From an uncultured Clostridia bacterium (GTDB lineage Bacteria; Bacillota; Clostridia; Oscillospirales; Ruminococcaceae): a stretch of DNA of 46,394 nt. Location of the stretch: the NCBI GenBank assembly GCA_947631445.1, contig CANRLN010000010.1:1-46394 (forward strand), in the 5' to 3' direction. Within the stretch, counting starts at the first letter, position 1, and each line of letters starts with the position of its first letter. Shown one piece after another: positions 32,431 through 40,841 of this stretch. The notes under the pieces were generated by a model. That model made no database searches. It saw only the letters and a program-made list of their open reading frames with translations, and was not told where the DNA came from. A program made the position numbers and the translations under genes.

Positions 32431-33663
32431 ATGGGAGAATGGAAAAAAGTTAGGATTGGAGATTTTTTAACATTTCAAAATGGATTTGCTTTCAAATCAA
32501 AAGATTTTAAAAAAAATGGTAAATACAAAATAATAAGAATAAAAGAATTAAAGAATGGAGTAGTTAAATTTTTTGAAGATACTGCAACAATTGATATAGA
32601 TATAAATAAAGATAATGAAAAATTTATTATAAATAATGGTGATGTTTTATTTGCACTTACTGGCGACCCAGTAAATAAAAATAATCCGTTAAGTTGGGTT
32701 GGTAGAGTTTCATTATATAATCATAATGAAACAGCATTACTTAATCAACGAGTTTGTAAACTTATAACAAATATAAATATAAATTCAAATTATGTATATT
32801 ATTATTTTAGAGTATATGAAAATTTTTATAATTTAGCCTCTAAAGCAACAGGAAGTGCAAGTCAAGCAAATATTTCTGTAAAAACTATTGAAGATGAATT
32901 GATTACCTTGCCAAATATAATCACTCAAAATAAAATTGTATCTATTTTAAAATCCCTTGACGACAAAATAGAGCTTAATAATAAAATAAATAATAATTTG
33001 GAGAAGCAAGCAAAGGCAATTTTTAAATCGTGGTTTGTGGATTTTGAGCCGTTTGGTGGGGTTATACCAAGCGATTGGAAAATTGGAAAATTAGGTGATA
33101 TTTGTGATTGCTTATTAGGTGGTACACCAAGCAGAGCAAAACCTGAATATTGGAATGGTAATATCGCTTGGATTAACTCAGGAGAAATAAATCGATTTAG
33201 GATAACATCACCAAGTGAATATATTACAAAAGAAGGATTAAATCGTTCAGCAACAAAATTGTTACCTGCCAAAACCACGGTATTGGCAATAACGGGTGCA
33301 ACGTTGGGACAAGTTAGTCTATTGGAAATTGATAGTTGTGCTAACCAGTCGGTAGTTGGTATTGTTCCAAACGAAAAAATGCCATACGAATTCATTTATC
33401 CATTTATAAAATCTAAAATCAATGAAATTATTTCCCATCAAACAGGTGGGGCACAGCAACATATCAATAAACAAAATATTGAAAGCATAGAGATATTAAT
33501 TCCAAATGATGAATTATTAAAAGAATATATCGATGTTATATCACCAATTTACGCTATTATTTCAAATAACTGCTTTGAAATAAATTCACTTGTCCAACTC
33601 CGTGACACCCTGCTCCCCAAACTTATAAATGGTGAAATTGATGTTTCAAACATTCAACTTTAA
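32431..33663 (+). CDS. hsdS: Solitary type I restriction-modification specificity subunit (HsdS)
   Basis: 410 residues with two target-recognition domains (~1-160 and ~205-360) and two conserved helical spacers: QNKIVSILKSLDDKIELNNKINNNLEKQAKAIFKSWFVDFEPFGG (~170-215) and the C-terminal LVQLRDTLLPKLINGEIDVSNI. Each domain recognises one half of a bipartite site and positions HsdM for adenine methylation. The protein is full length and intact, ATG behind AAGGCGGTG. No hsdM or hsdR lies within the window, so it must pair with a distant system. The first half is noticeably more AT-rich than neighbouring genes, suggesting acquisition by transfer or recombination. Confidence 0.93.
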   Translation: MGEWKKVRIGDFLTFQNGFAFKSKDFKKNGKYKIIRIKELKNGVVKFFEDTATIDIDINKDNEKFIINNGDVLFALTGDPVNKNNPLSWVGRVSLYNHNETALLNQRVCKLITNININSNYVYYYFRVYENFYNLASKATGSASQANISVKTIEDELITLPNIITQNKIVSILKSLDDKIELNNKINNNLEKQAKAIFKSWFVDFEPFGGVIPSDWKIGKLGDICDCLLGGTPSRAKPEYWNGNIAWINSGEINRFRITSPSEYITKEGLNRSATKLLPAKTTVLAITGATLGQVSLLEIDSCANQSVVGIVPNEKMPYEFIYPFIKSKINEIISHQTGGAQQHINKQNIESIEILIPNDELLKEYIDVISPIYAIISNNCFEINSLVQLRDTLLPKLINGEIDVSNIQL

Positions 33664-33748
33664 ACCGATAAATTTATAATTATTAGCTACTACATAGAAA
33701 ATGTTAAAAGTATTTGTGTAAATAAAAATAATTTTTCTTTTTTAGATA

Positions 33749-33777
33749 TTGACAAATTAAAATAAAAGTTGTATAAT
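33749..33777 (+). promoter_or_regulatory. Consensus promoter of the TM2-domain gene
   Basis: TTGACA (33749-33754), 17 bases, TATAAT (33772-33777). Confidence 0.86.
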
Positions 33778-33833
33778 TATTATAAAACTACTCTTTATTA
33801 TAAAAATTATAAAAAAGAAAGGACAATAACACT

Positions 33834-34427
33834 ATGAACCAATGTAACACCTGCGGAGCTTTATACGATGGGGAATACTGCCCCTATTGCGGAGAACTTT
33901 CAAATCCTGATAAAACAGCGACTGCTTACCAACCACCTCCGCAAACAACCACGGTTGACCCTTATCAACAACAGCAGAATCCCTTTATCCAGACGGGAAA
34001 TATCCCTTACTCTCAGCCAGACCCATACAACCCCTATCCAAATAATAATTTATACCCAAACAATCCAAATGTTATGCCGAATATGAACGGTTTTCCACAG
34101 CAGGGCTATCAACAAACGCCCCCAAACAATTTCTATCAAAATCAGCCGAACATGAATGTTAATAATTATAATATCTATAATCAAACCAATAATATGAACG
34201 GTAATTACGGTGTAATGCCCAGTCCCAAAAACAAAACGATTGCAGCAGTTTTAGCAGCGTTAGGCTTTTGTGGTTGTGCTGGTATTCACAGATTTTATAC
34301 CGGAAAAATCGGCACAGGAATACTCTATCTCTGTACTGGCGGATTGTTTGGAATAGGAACGATTGTTGACCTTATAAGAATTATCAATGGCAATTTTACC
34401 GACTCCAACGGCAGACCGCTTGTTTAA
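33834..34427 (+). CDS. TM2-domain membrane protein with N-terminal zinc ribbon
   Basis: 197 residues. Cys4, Cys7, Cys16 and Cys19 (CNTC...CPYC) form a zinc ribbon, followed by ~110 residues rich in Pro, Gln, Asn and Tyr that should be disordered. The C-terminus (~133-197) is a TM2 domain: two hydrophobic helices joined by a short turn, with GFCGCAGIHRFYTGKIGTGILYLCTGGLFGIGTIVDLIRII. The domain order is common in Firmicutes; function unknown. Single-gene unit with private promoter and terminator. The Q/P-rich linker is similar in kind to that of the tail-anchored protein at 24499. Confidence 0.9.
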   Translation: MNQCNTCGALYDGEYCPYCGELSNPDKTATAYQPPPQTTTVDPYQQQQNPFIQTGNIPYSQPDPYNPYPNNNLYPNNPNVMPNMNGFPQQGYQQTPPNNFYQNQPNMNVNNYNIYNQTNNMNGNYGVMPSPKNKTIAAVLAALGFCGCAGIHRFYTGKIGTGILYLCTGGLFGIGTIVDLIRIINGNFTDSNGRPLV

Positions 34428-34468
34428 AAAAAATAATCCCTTTTCGGGCAGAAAAGGGATATTTTTTA
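34428..34468. terminator. Bidirectional terminator between the TM2 and S1-domain genes
   Basis: ATCCCTTTTC pairs perfectly with GAAAAGGGAT (10 bp) and has A runs before and T runs after, so it works for both converging genes. Confidence 0.92.
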
Positions 34469-35002
34469 TTATTTTTTTCTGGACGGAGAACGTCTTTTAT
34501 TTTCGGTAATATGCTTAAGCTCGGACATTCTGACCTCGCTGTCTGCCTTGAATTTGCTTAGCATATCTTCAAAGCTTTCATCACTACTTTTTTTCGGAGT
34601 ATAGAATTGCGGAGGAGGGACAACACCCGTCGTGGCATAGCTGTCATTCGCTTTGGAGCGGTAATCCCCGCCCTTGCGGTCGCCTCTATTGCCCCTGTCG
34701 TTTTTTCTGTCGCCTCTATCATTTCTATCGTTTCTATCATTAAATCTACCCGACTGCTTAGGCTTTTCGGGCAATGCTTTTTTTATTGAAAAGCTAACCT
34801 TGCCTTTTTCATCAATCGACAAAACCTTAACCTTAACAGTATCGCCTTCTTTTAAAAACTCGTTAATGTCGTTTACAAAGGTGTTTGCCACCTCTGAAAT
34901 ATGTACCATTCCCGTTGTTCCCTTTTCAATTTCAACAAATGCTCCAAAAGCCATAATTTTGGTTACTTTGCCTTCATAGATGTTTCCGATTTGAAGTTGC
35001 AT
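34469..35002 (-). CDS. S1-domain RNA-binding protein (YabR/CvfD-like)
   Basis: 177 residues. The S1 domain (1-~75: IGNIYEGKVTKIMAFGAFVEIEKGTTGMVHISEVANTFVNDINEFLKEGDTVKVKVLSIDEKGKVSFSIKKA) carries the expected nucleic-acid binding face. After it comes an Arg/Asp/Gly-rich tract (~88-112, repeats of NDR and GDR) that probably adds RNA binding, then a variable end. The same gene follows divIC in many Firmicutes, where it is linked to ribosome function and stress. It is the last gene of the yabP-yabQ-divIC-S1 cluster here. Confidence 0.92.
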   Translation of the reverse strand: MQLQIGNIYEGKVTKIMAFGAFVEIEKGTTGMVHISEVANTFVNDINEFLKEGDTVKVKVLSIDEKGKVSFSIKKALPEKPKQSGRFNDRNDRNDRGDRKNDRGNRGDRKGGDYRSKANDSYATTGVVPPPQFYTPKKSSDESFEDMLSKFKADSEVRMSELKHITENKRRSPSRKK

Positions 35003-35060
35003 AAAAAAATTCCTTTTCCTTTACATAAAATTTTATTAGATTTAATTTTTACGACGCTGG

Positions 35061-35501
35061 TTATTCGTCGGAAATAACATAGTATCTGCGTTCGCTTGGA
35101 TAGGCATAACCCAACCGGTCAATAGCAATTTTTTCAATAAAAGCATATTCATCGTCGTCCGAACCCAAAAGACGCATATATTCGTCATGCTCCTGCTGTT
35201 GCCTTGTTATCTGCTGTTGCACCTCTGTGTTAAGTTCTTTGTACTGAGCAATTTTAACCTGGTCAACAATAATGGTTGCAAGTGCAAACAGTATAAAGCA
35301 GGTAAATCCAATCCAAAGCACCGGCTTATACCACCCTGACGCAACTTTTTTTATCTTTTGTGCAGGTGTTGCAATTTCAATATCTTCACCTTCCTGCTCA
35401 AAATCCGTTTTTCTGATGTCAAATTTTTTCTCCGAGTCTTTTATAAAAAGCTTACGAAATTTTTTAAGATTTTTATTTTTTTTATCCGAACCTTTGTTCA
35501 A
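35061..35501 (-). CDS. divIC: Cell division protein DivIC (septum formation initiator family)
   Basis: 146 residues from a TTG at 35501, six bases behind AGAGGTG. An ATG 21 codons upstream cannot be used because the promoter (35542-35571) lies over it. A Lys-rich cytoplasmic N-terminus (~70 residues) precedes one membrane helix (~81-103, PVLWIGFTCFILFALATIIVDQV), then an extracellular coiled coil (YKELNTEVQQQITRQQQEHDEYMRLL) and a small C-terminal domain (YAFIEKIAIDRLGYAYPSERRYYVI). It forms the DivIB-DivIC-FtsL complex at the septum. Its place after yabQ supports the assignment. Confidence 0.9.
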   Translation of the reverse strand: MNKGSDKKNKNLKKFRKLFIKDSEKKFDIRKTDFEQEGEDIEIATPAQKIKKVASGWYKPVLWIGFTCFILFALATIIVDQVKIAQYKELNTEVQQQITRQQQEHDEYMRLLGSDDDEYAFIEKIAIDRLGYAYPSERRYYVISDE

Positions 35502-35541
35502 AAATAGCACCTCTTTTGCACACTTATATAACACTATTTTT

Positions 35542-35571
35542 ATTATACTACATTTTATACGCATTTTTCAA
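35542..35571 (-). promoter_or_regulatory. Promoter of divIC
   Basis: On the minus strand TTGAAA (35566-35571), 18 bases, TATAAT (35542-35547). It allows divIC and the S1 gene to be expressed outside sporulation, apart from yabPQ. The rest of 35572-35746 is AT-rich without a gene. Confidence 0.78.
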
Positions 35572-35746
35572 GTGCTTTTTCAAAAAAAACTTTTATTTTT
35601 TAAAATTTATATATTTTGCATAAATAAACCCATTAAATTTTGTAAATATTTATGGTCAATTCTCCAATTTTTTTACAGTTATTTTACTGCAAACCAACAA
35701 GATATATTTAACTTTAAAAAAACCTTTAACGATACTAAAATATTTT

Positions 35747-35774
35747 GATATTCTCTACTGTGGGCGGGAATACA
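35747..35774. repeat. Dispersed palindrome, copy 8
   Basis: Imperfect copy (GATATTCTCTACTG.../GGCGGGAATAC), about 20 bases from copy 9. Confidence 0.65.
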
Positions 35775-35795
35775 GTTAATAAGCTTTAAAAAATT

Positions 35796-35832
35796 GCTAT
35801 GTTTTCCCTGACAAATGCAGGGAAAACATAGC
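35796..35832 (-). terminator. Palindrome copy 9, terminator of yabPQ
   Basis: A perfect 15-bp stem (arm GCTATGTTTTCCCTG) with a seven-base loop, followed on the minus strand by AATTTTTT. It lies nine bases behind the yabQ stop. Confidence 0.88.
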
Positions 35833-35840
35833 TAAAATTT

Positions 35841-36326
35841 TCAAATGGTTTGGGTTGCTTTTTCGGTTTTTGACTTTTTAAAATTAATTTTAACCCTTTT
35901 TTTGGGAAGCCTTATTGGCATAAGCAAAACTTTTTTTATTGGTCTGGCTATAAAAACAAATATTCGCCTTATAAATCCAATCAGAATATTTTTTATCCTT
36001 ACAATAAATCTTAACACCAGAAAATCAAACAATGCCCCAAAACTTGCCCGTTCAACTGCAAACCCTATAATCATTCCGAACAAAATAAAAAATCGTAAGT
36101 CCCCTCGTGCAAGCATCTGAGAGTAAAAATAGAATATAAAGGAAAAGAACAAACAATAGACGAAATCCTCCAAAAATACAGCCAAGTAACAATGTTTTAT
36201 CAACCTCCTCAGTGTATGAAACACTTCAAAAATCACACCCAGTGCCACTCCCAACACACACGCTTTCCAAAAAAGCATTACTTCAAGGGAAACACCGTAT
36301 TGCATTAATGTTTTCAGTCCGTTCAT
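35841..36326 (-). CDS. yabQ: Spore cortex biosynthesis protein YabQ
   Basis: 161 residues with four to five hydrophobic segments; the family signature is EVMLFWKACVLGVALGVIFEVFHTLRRLIKH...LEDFVYCLFFSFIFYFYSQMLARGDLRFFILFGMIIGFAVE. A long basic tail (IRLPKKRVKINFKKSKTEK) follows. YabQ is a mother-cell membrane protein needed to make the spore cortex. It overlaps yabP by four bases (ATGA), showing translational coupling. Ends at a strong terminator. Confidence 0.94.
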   Translation of the reverse strand: MNGLKTLMQYGVSLEVMLFWKACVLGVALGVIFEVFHTLRRLIKHCYLAVFLEDFVYCLFFSFIFYFYSQMLARGDLRFFILFGMIIGFAVERASFGALFDFLVLRFIVRIKNILIGFIRRIFVFIARPIKKVLLMPIRLPKKRVKINFKKSKTEKATQTI

Positions 36327-36595
36327 TTAAAGACTTTCCCCCAAAATCCAAGTTTTTTAGTCTGCTGTTTGTCACCGTAAACAAGAGCAGAAATATCCCC
36401 TTCAATAGTTATATCTCCCGTTTGAACACTCATCTCGTTTACATGAAGATTGTTTCCATGCACTGTAAGTTCGCCAAGCTGGGTAAAAAGACAAACCGCT
36501 CGTTCATCAAAGCTGTCTACATCGGTTATTCCCGAAAGGGTAAGTTTTCTTCGGTTTTCCAGCATTAAACTGTGCTTGCCTTGAATGTCCGCCAT
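36323..36595 (-). CDS. yabP: Sporulation protein YabP
   Basis: 90 residues. The YabP pattern is clear: HSLMLENRRKLTLSGITDVDSFDERAVCLFTQLGELTVHGNNLHVNEMSVQTGDITIEGDISALVYGD. It is a small beta-rich soluble protein of the mother cell, related to YqfC, and is made under sigma-E in Bacillus. ATG behind AGGAGGA. In Bacillus the order is yabO(rqcP)-yabP-yabQ-divIC-yabR; here the RqcP gene is missing directly upstream. I do not see a sure sigma-E promoter in the ~190-base gap. Confidence 0.94.
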   Translation of the reverse strand: MADIQGKHSLMLENRRKLTLSGITDVDSFDERAVCLFTQLGELTVHGNNLHVNEMSVQTGDITIEGDISALVYGDKQQTKKLGFWGKVFK

Positions 36596-36690
36596 AAAAA
36601 TTCCTCCTTAGGTTTTTAGTATATTCTATTCAACAGCAAGCAAAAATAGACCCTAATCAATTACATTAATATTTGCTTATTTTTATTAAT

Positions 36691-36719
36691 TGTATTCCCT
36701 GCCATAGGCGGGGAATACA
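36691..36719. repeat. Dispersed palindrome, copy 10
   Basis: Near-perfect hairpin TGTATTCCCTGCC/GGCGGGGAATACA around ATA, between the Ig-like lipoprotein gene and yabP. Confidence 0.85.
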
Positions 36720-36788
36720 AAAATATTTTTTATATTGCAACAGGCTTTTTTTACAATCCTAACTTAAAGCAGTAAAGCGAAAAAGGCA

Positions 36789-37262
36789 TTATTTTAACGC
36801 CAAACTGTTTGTAATGCTAAATTCTGACGCTATATTATACTGCGTATTTTTATAGCTTATATCAAAAATTATTCTGTAATCGCCATTGGGCAAGCTTCCG
36901 TAAATATCCTGCCAATTTATATTAAAACCTGTTTGGTCTTTAAGATAAAAACTGTCTGTAATCCATGCACTTATTGGCACGGCGGTTTTTAGTGTATACC
37001 AAACATCTTTATATTTTATTTCTACCATATATTTTCCCGAATATATAATATCCTCACTTATATTTTTAGCATTAACTGTAAAACTACCATTTGTGGGATT
37101 GCCCTTGTCACAATTTATTGAAAAGCCATAAAGCAAACCATCGGTTGAATTAACTGCCGATTTATCTTGTATAATCTTTGGCAATGAATTTTTATCCTCA
37201 AAGGCACAGGAACAAAAAAGCATTAAAAATCCAAGCAGACAAGCCAATATTTTTCTTTTCAT
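36789..37262 (-). CDS. Small lipoprotein with Ig-like beta-sandwich domain
   Basis: 157 residues. The N-terminus is a lipoprotein signal (MKRKILACLLGFLMLFCSC, lipobox with Cys17 or Cys19), so the mature protein is anchored outside the membrane. The rest is beta-rich: GFSINCDKGNPTNGSFTVNAKNISEDIIYSGKYMVEIKYKDVWYTL...LPNGDYRIIFDISYKNTQYNIASEF, matching the Ig-like repeat often seen in Clostridia lipoproteins. No enzymatic motif. It follows a related exported protein gene on the same strand, 23 bases away. Confidence 0.82.
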   Translation of the reverse strand: MKRKILACLLGFLMLFCSCAFEDKNSLPKIIQDKSAVNSTDGLLYGFSINCDKGNPTNGSFTVNAKNISEDIIYSGKYMVEIKYKDVWYTLKTAVPISAWITDSFYLKDQTGFNINWQDIYGSLPNGDYRIIFDISYKNTQYNIASEFSITNSLALK

Positions 37263-37285
37263 TTTTATCTCCCCAATCTTTTTAT

Positions 37286-37771
37286 TTATGCAATTTCCGA
37301 AATATCTTCTATATTTGCAATATAATATTTTTTTCCGCTATTGCAGACATAGCAATTATAAGTAACCTTATCCGACCTACCGTTTCCCTCCACAATAACG
37401 TTCGCTGTAACAATATAAAAATTATCCTCCTGCTTATCTCCAACAATCTCGACCAAAACATTGTAGTCCTTTCCATAACTTTCTGAAAAATCACTATAAA
37501 GCCACTGCATATATTCGCTGTCTGAAAGTTTTTTTTCCTGTTTTTGCAATATATACTCTTTTTTTGTGTTTTCATCAAAACAGCCGATATATTTATCAAA
37601 ATTTCTTTCGCCCACCGCCGAAAAATAATTTTTCACCACATTATAATATTTTTTCTCGCAAAGCCTGCCATCTTTGCAAAACCAAAGCCATACAAGCAGG
37701 TACACAAGCAAAGCCACCGCCAAAGCTGTGAAAACATTCAGTCTTTTCAAAAATTTTTTATTCTTTTCCAT
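37286..37771 (-). CDS. Membrane-anchored extracellular protein of unknown function
   Basis: 161 residues: a basic start, one N-terminal helix (~14-32, TALAVALLVYLLVWLWF), then ~125 residues outside the cell. The soluble part (YYNVVKNYFSAVGERNFDKYIGCFDENTKKEYI...YNVLVEIVGDKQEDNFYIVTANVIVEGNGRSDKVTYNCYVCNSGKKYYIANIEDI) resembles small NTF2-like or cystatin-like folds used as binding modules, but I cannot assign it. It leads the two-gene unit with the Ig-like lipoprotein, ATG behind GGGGGAG. Confidence 0.78.
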   Translation of the reverse strand: MEKNKKFLKRLNVFTALAVALLVYLLVWLWFCKDGRLCEKKYYNVVKNYFSAVGERNFDKYIGCFDENTKKEYILQKQEKKLSDSEYMQWLYSDFSESYGKDYNVLVEIVGDKQEDNFYIVTANVIVEGNGRSDKVTYNCYVCNSGKKYYIANIEDISEIA

Positions 37772-37803
37772 TTTTTCTCCCCCATCTTGAATTTCTTAAT
37801 TAT

Positions 37804-37832
37804 ATTTTACAACATTTTTCAACCGAAGTCAA
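37804..37832 (-). promoter_or_regulatory. Promoter of the two exported-protein genes
   Basis: On the minus strand TTGACT (37827-37832), 17 bases, TAAAAT (37804-37809), ~35 bases from the start codon. Confidence 0.65.
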
Positions 37833-37929
37833 TATAAAAATAATATTTTTTTATTTACACTTTTACAACAGCATAAATATATTTTAAGAAAAATTTTTAT
37901 GAGTTTTCAATTATTTTTTCAAAAACCCC

Positions 37930-37958
37930 TTGATTTTTTCTTCCTTTTGTTGTATAAT
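37930..37958 (+). promoter_or_regulatory. Promoter of inorganic pyrophosphatase
   Basis: TTGATT (37930-37935), 17 bases, TATAAT (37953-37958). Confidence 0.75.
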
Positions 37959-37992
37959 AAATTAAAGTAAAAATTTTAAGGAGCGTTTTTTT

Positions 37993-38523
37993 ATGAACAT
38001 ATGGCACGATATTTCCCCAAAAATGGTAACTTCTAATAGTTTTTCTGCCGTTATCGAAATTCCAAGAGGTAGCAAGGTAAAGTATGAACTGGACAAGGCA
38101 ACCGGTCTTTTAAGAATGGACAGAATACTTTACACTTCCACCCACTATCCAGCAAACTATGGCTTTATTCCCAGAACATATGCCGACGATGGCGACCCCC
38201 TTGATGTACTTGTCTTGTGTTCCGAAACCCTTGAGCCAATGTCGCTGGTGCAGTGCTATCCAATAGGGGTTATTAAGATGCTTGACAATGGAGCTGCTGA
38301 CGAAAAAATAATTTGTATCCCGCAAAATGACCCAACATATAATAAATATACAGATATTTCCGAACTTCCCCAGCATATTTTTGAAGAGATGTCACATTTC
38401 TTTACAGTTTATAAACAGCTTGAGGGCAAGGATACTGTAATTGATGATGTTAAAGACCACCAAGAAGCAAAGGATATTGTAAATCATTGTATTGAACACT
38501 ACATTGAAAATTTCTGCAAATAA
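37993..38523 (+). CDS. ppa: Inorganic pyrophosphatase, family I
   Basis: 176 residues. The family I signature DDGDPLDVLVL with its metal-binding aspartates is present, along with FSAVIEIPRGSKVKYELDKATG (substrate Lys/Arg), RILYTSTHYPANYGFIPRTYADDGD, and the C-terminal HFFTVYKQLEGKDT. It hydrolyses pyrophosphate in the cytoplasm and drives biosynthesis. Start ATG behind AAGGAG. Single-gene unit with its own promoter and terminator. Many Clostridia use the family II manganese enzyme instead, so the type I form is mildly notable. Confidence 0.96.
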   Translation: MNIWHDISPKMVTSNSFSAVIEIPRGSKVKYELDKATGLLRMDRILYTSTHYPANYGFIPRTYADDGDPLDVLVLCSETLEPMSLVQCYPIGVIKMLDNGAADEKIICIPQNDPTYNKYTDISELPQHIFEEMSHFFTVYKQLEGKDTVIDDVKDHQEAKDIVNHCIEHYIENFCK

Positions 38524-38564
38524 TTTTTTATCCCCTGTTTACAAAAACGGGGGATAATTTTTTA
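38524..38564. terminator. Bidirectional terminator between ppa and nfi
   Basis: TTATCCCC pairs with GGGGATAA, extended by TGTTT/AAAC inside, with T tracts on both sides for the two converging genes. Confidence 0.9.
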
Positions 38565-39248
38565 TAGTTTTTGTATTTCCGCCCTTGCAATATGGGTTTG
38601 CAGGTCAGCAAATCTTGTAGGAATGGGAATGTGACTTTGCTTGTTGGTAAGAGCAGTTGCCATTTCGCAAGCGGTATTTAGCGAAATATTATTGCCCACC
38701 GAAACAAACACCGGCTTTACTCCTTGCAGGGTTCTTAAAGCTCTGCCGTAAACTTCGCCATTAATTACAATATCTGTATATGCTCCTGCTTGTTGTTCTG
38801 GCTCAATATAGTCGGTTTTTCTATCCACCCTATAATAGCTTTTGGCAATTCCAAAAGTAGGCTTGTTAAGATAAAAAGACGCATGGGTGGCAAGTCCCAT
38901 ATGACGTGGGTGAAGATAACCGTTGCCGTCAAATATAAATACATCTATGTCACTTTCAAGCAGTTTTGCCGTTTCAAGCATAAGCGGAAGCTCACGAAAA
39001 GCAAGAAATCCAGAAAGATAAGGCACGGTTATACTGCCACTGTACTGCTTTTTTTCAACTATTTCATGGGATATATAATCAATTACAACTATGCAACAAA
39101 CCGCCTGTTCCTTGCCGTTTTCGTCCTGCCAATAGGCAAGGTCGACCCCTGCAACATTTTTAATATTATTCTTGTCAAAACTATCCTTAAGGGATATTTT
39201 TTCTTTAAGGCTATTTTGTATTGTAAGAAATTCCTGTTCCTTTTCCAT
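38562..39248 (-). CDS. nfi: Endonuclease V
   Basis: 228 residues of the Nfi family, which nicks DNA or RNA near deaminated bases such as inosine. Catalytic and recognition residues are visible: Asp36 in VAGVDLAY, Tyr77 in the wedge motif VPYLSGFLAFRE with Glu86, Asp107 in FDGNGYLHPRHMGLATHA, and a C-terminal His in ADLQTHIARA. Full length and intact. It is followed by the ppa terminator and preceded by the carbonic anhydrase gene nine bases away, so they form one transcript. Confidence 0.95.
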   Translation of the reverse strand: MEKEQEFLTIQNSLKEKISLKDSFDKNNIKNVAGVDLAYWQDENGKEQAVCCIVVIDYISHEIVEKKQYSGSITVPYLSGFLAFRELPLMLETAKLLESDIDVFIFDGNGYLHPRHMGLATHASFYLNKPTFGIAKSYYRVDRKTDYIEPEQQAGAYTDIVINGEVYGRALRTLQGVKPVFVSVGNNISLNTACEMATALTNKQSHIPIPTRFADLQTHIARAEIQKL

Positions 39249-39257
39249 GTTTTTCTC

Positions 39258-39830
39258 CTAAATCTTATCCAAAAATTCAACCTTGCCACTTTCAAGGTGA
39301 TACAAAGCTGTAACAACCCTTAACCCATATTCTCTCTCATCTCGCTGAATTTCAAGGCTACTTTCAATAATCTGTTTGCTGTGCAGTGCATTAAGACAAC
39401 AAGCCTTGTATTCGTCCTTTTCATCGCCAATAGCCTTTGAAATTTCATCGGTTATAAACTTTATGTATCCTGACGGTTCATGATTTATTGCAGCGTCCAC
39501 TGCCCCGCAATGATTATGCCCAAGCACCACCAAAAGACCACAACCAAGATGTTCCGCCGCATATTCAATGCTTCCAAGCTGGTGGTCGTCCACAACATTT
39601 CCTGCAATACGTATTACAAACAGGTCGCCTATATCCGCCGAAAAAATCGCCTCTGGAACAACCCTTGAATCCGAACAGCTTATAATAATAGCAATGGGGT
39701 GTTGACCGTTTTGGAGTGTATCCGTTCGCCTTTGTTGGGTAAAACACCCGCCACAAGAATTAACATATTTATTGTTGCCCTCTATAAGTTTTTGCATAGC
39801 CTGCTCAGCTTTAATTCTATATTCAATCAT
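39258..39830 (-). CDS. Beta-class carbonic anhydrase
   Basis: 190 residues. Zinc ligands Cys52 (SCSDSRV, with Asp54-Arg56 dyad), His105 and Cys108 (LGHNHCGAV) identify the beta class. It interconverts CO2 and bicarbonate in the cytoplasm, feeding carboxylases. Other conserved parts are GDLFVIRIAGNVVDDHQLGSIEYAAEHLGCGLLVVLGH. No signal peptide. It precedes nfi on the same strand with a nine-base gap. Confidence 0.95.
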   Translation of the reverse strand: MIEYRIKAEQAMQKLIEGNNKYVNSCGGCFTQQRRTDTLQNGQHPIAIIISCSDSRVVPEAIFSADIGDLFVIRIAGNVVDDHQLGSIEYAAEHLGCGLLVVLGHNHCGAVDAAINHEPSGYIKFITDEISKAIGDEKDEYKACCLNALHSKQIIESSLEIQRDEREYGLRVVTALYHLESGKVEFLDKI

Positions 39831-39860
39831 AAAAATTCACCCTAATGTTTTACAAAATAA

Positions 39861-39890
39861 TTTTTTACCCCGCCATAGGCGGGGCAAAAA
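39861..39890. repeat. Dispersed palindrome, copy 11
   Basis: CCCCGCC/GGCGGGG around ATA, flanked by T6 and A5, so it may also terminate folD on the minus strand. Just behind it, 39930-39962 keeps the AAAAAATCTTAAGTATTT part of the MITE-like element without the rest. Confidence 0.82.
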
Positions 39891-39952
39891 ACAATATTCC
39901 AATAAAATATAAACAACGCTTTTATCCAATCCGAAATTATCTTTAAAAAATC

Positions 39953-40789
39953 TTAAGTATTTTGTTGCTTATAAGCATTAAGATTGTTTTTCATAAGCAT
40001 TGCAATTGTCATAGGTCCAACGCCACCGGGAACAGGGGTTATATATCCTGCCACGTCCTTAACGCTATCAAAATCAACATCTCCGCAAAGTTTGCCGTTC
40101 TCGTCACGGTTCATTCCAACATCAATTACAATTGCCCCTTGCTTTACCATATCTTTTGTTATAAGCTTAGGCACCCCGACAGCGGCAACCAAAATATCCG
40201 CCTCTTTACATTCCTGTGCAAGATTTTTTGTTTTACTGTGGCAAATTGTAACGGTTGCACTTTGGGCAAGCAATAGCATTGCCATTGGCTTTCCTACAAT
40301 ATTACTTCTTCCAACAACAACCGCCTTTTTGCCCTTGATTTCCACACCGGTTGATTTTATAAGTTCCATAACTCCGGCAGGGGTGCAAGGAAGGAAATTA
40401 TATTCGCCAATCATAATCTTTCCGACATTGACAGGGTGAAAAGCGTCAACGTCCTTGTCGGGAGAGATAGCGTTTATAATAGCCTTTTCGTCAATATGCT
40501 TAGGGAGCGGAAGTTGGCAAAGTATTCCGTTTACATTATCATCATTATTAAGGGTCTGCACCAGTTCAATAAGTTGATTGGTTGTTGTTTCAGCTGGCAG
40601 AGCATACTCAAGCGATTTAAAACCAACCTGCTCACAAGCAATCTTTTTGTTTCTTACATAGATTTTGGAAGCAGGGTCGTCCCCAACAATAATAACCGCA
40701 AGTGCGGGTTTTTTTTCAAGGCTTGCAACTTCAGACGCTATTTTATCCTTAACCTGTTGTGCAACAGCCTTTCCGTCAATAATATTCAT
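39953..40789 (-). CDS. folD: Bifunctional methylenetetrahydrofolate dehydrogenase/cyclohydrolase
   Basis: 278 residues from the ATG at 40789, behind AAAGGA; an upstream in-frame start at 40807 overlaps that site. FolD oxidises methylene-THF and hydrolyses methenyl-THF in one-carbon metabolism. Visible motifs are [20 protein letters not shown] with Tyr44 and catalytic Lys48, [23 protein letters not shown], the NADP loop [17 protein letters not shown] and [20 protein letters not shown]. Intact single gene between two palindromic repeats. Confidence 0.97.
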   Translation of the reverse strand: MNIIDGKAVAQQVKDKIASEVASLEKKPALAVIIVGDDPASKIYVRNKKIACEQVGFKSLEYALPAETTTNQLIELVQTLNNDDNVNGILCQLPLPKHIDEKAIINAISPDKDVDAFHPVNVGKIMIGEYNFLPCTPAGVMELIKSTGVEIKGKKAVVVGRSNIVGKPMAMLLLAQSATVTICHSKTKNLAQECKEADILVAAVGVPKLITKDMVKQGAIVIDVGMNRDENGKLCGDVDFDSVKDVAGYITPVPGGVGPMTIAMLMKNNLNAYKQQNT

Positions 40790-40841
40790 ATTTATTTTTC
40801 CTTTCATAATATTAAAATATTTTATGTATTAATAAAATTTT

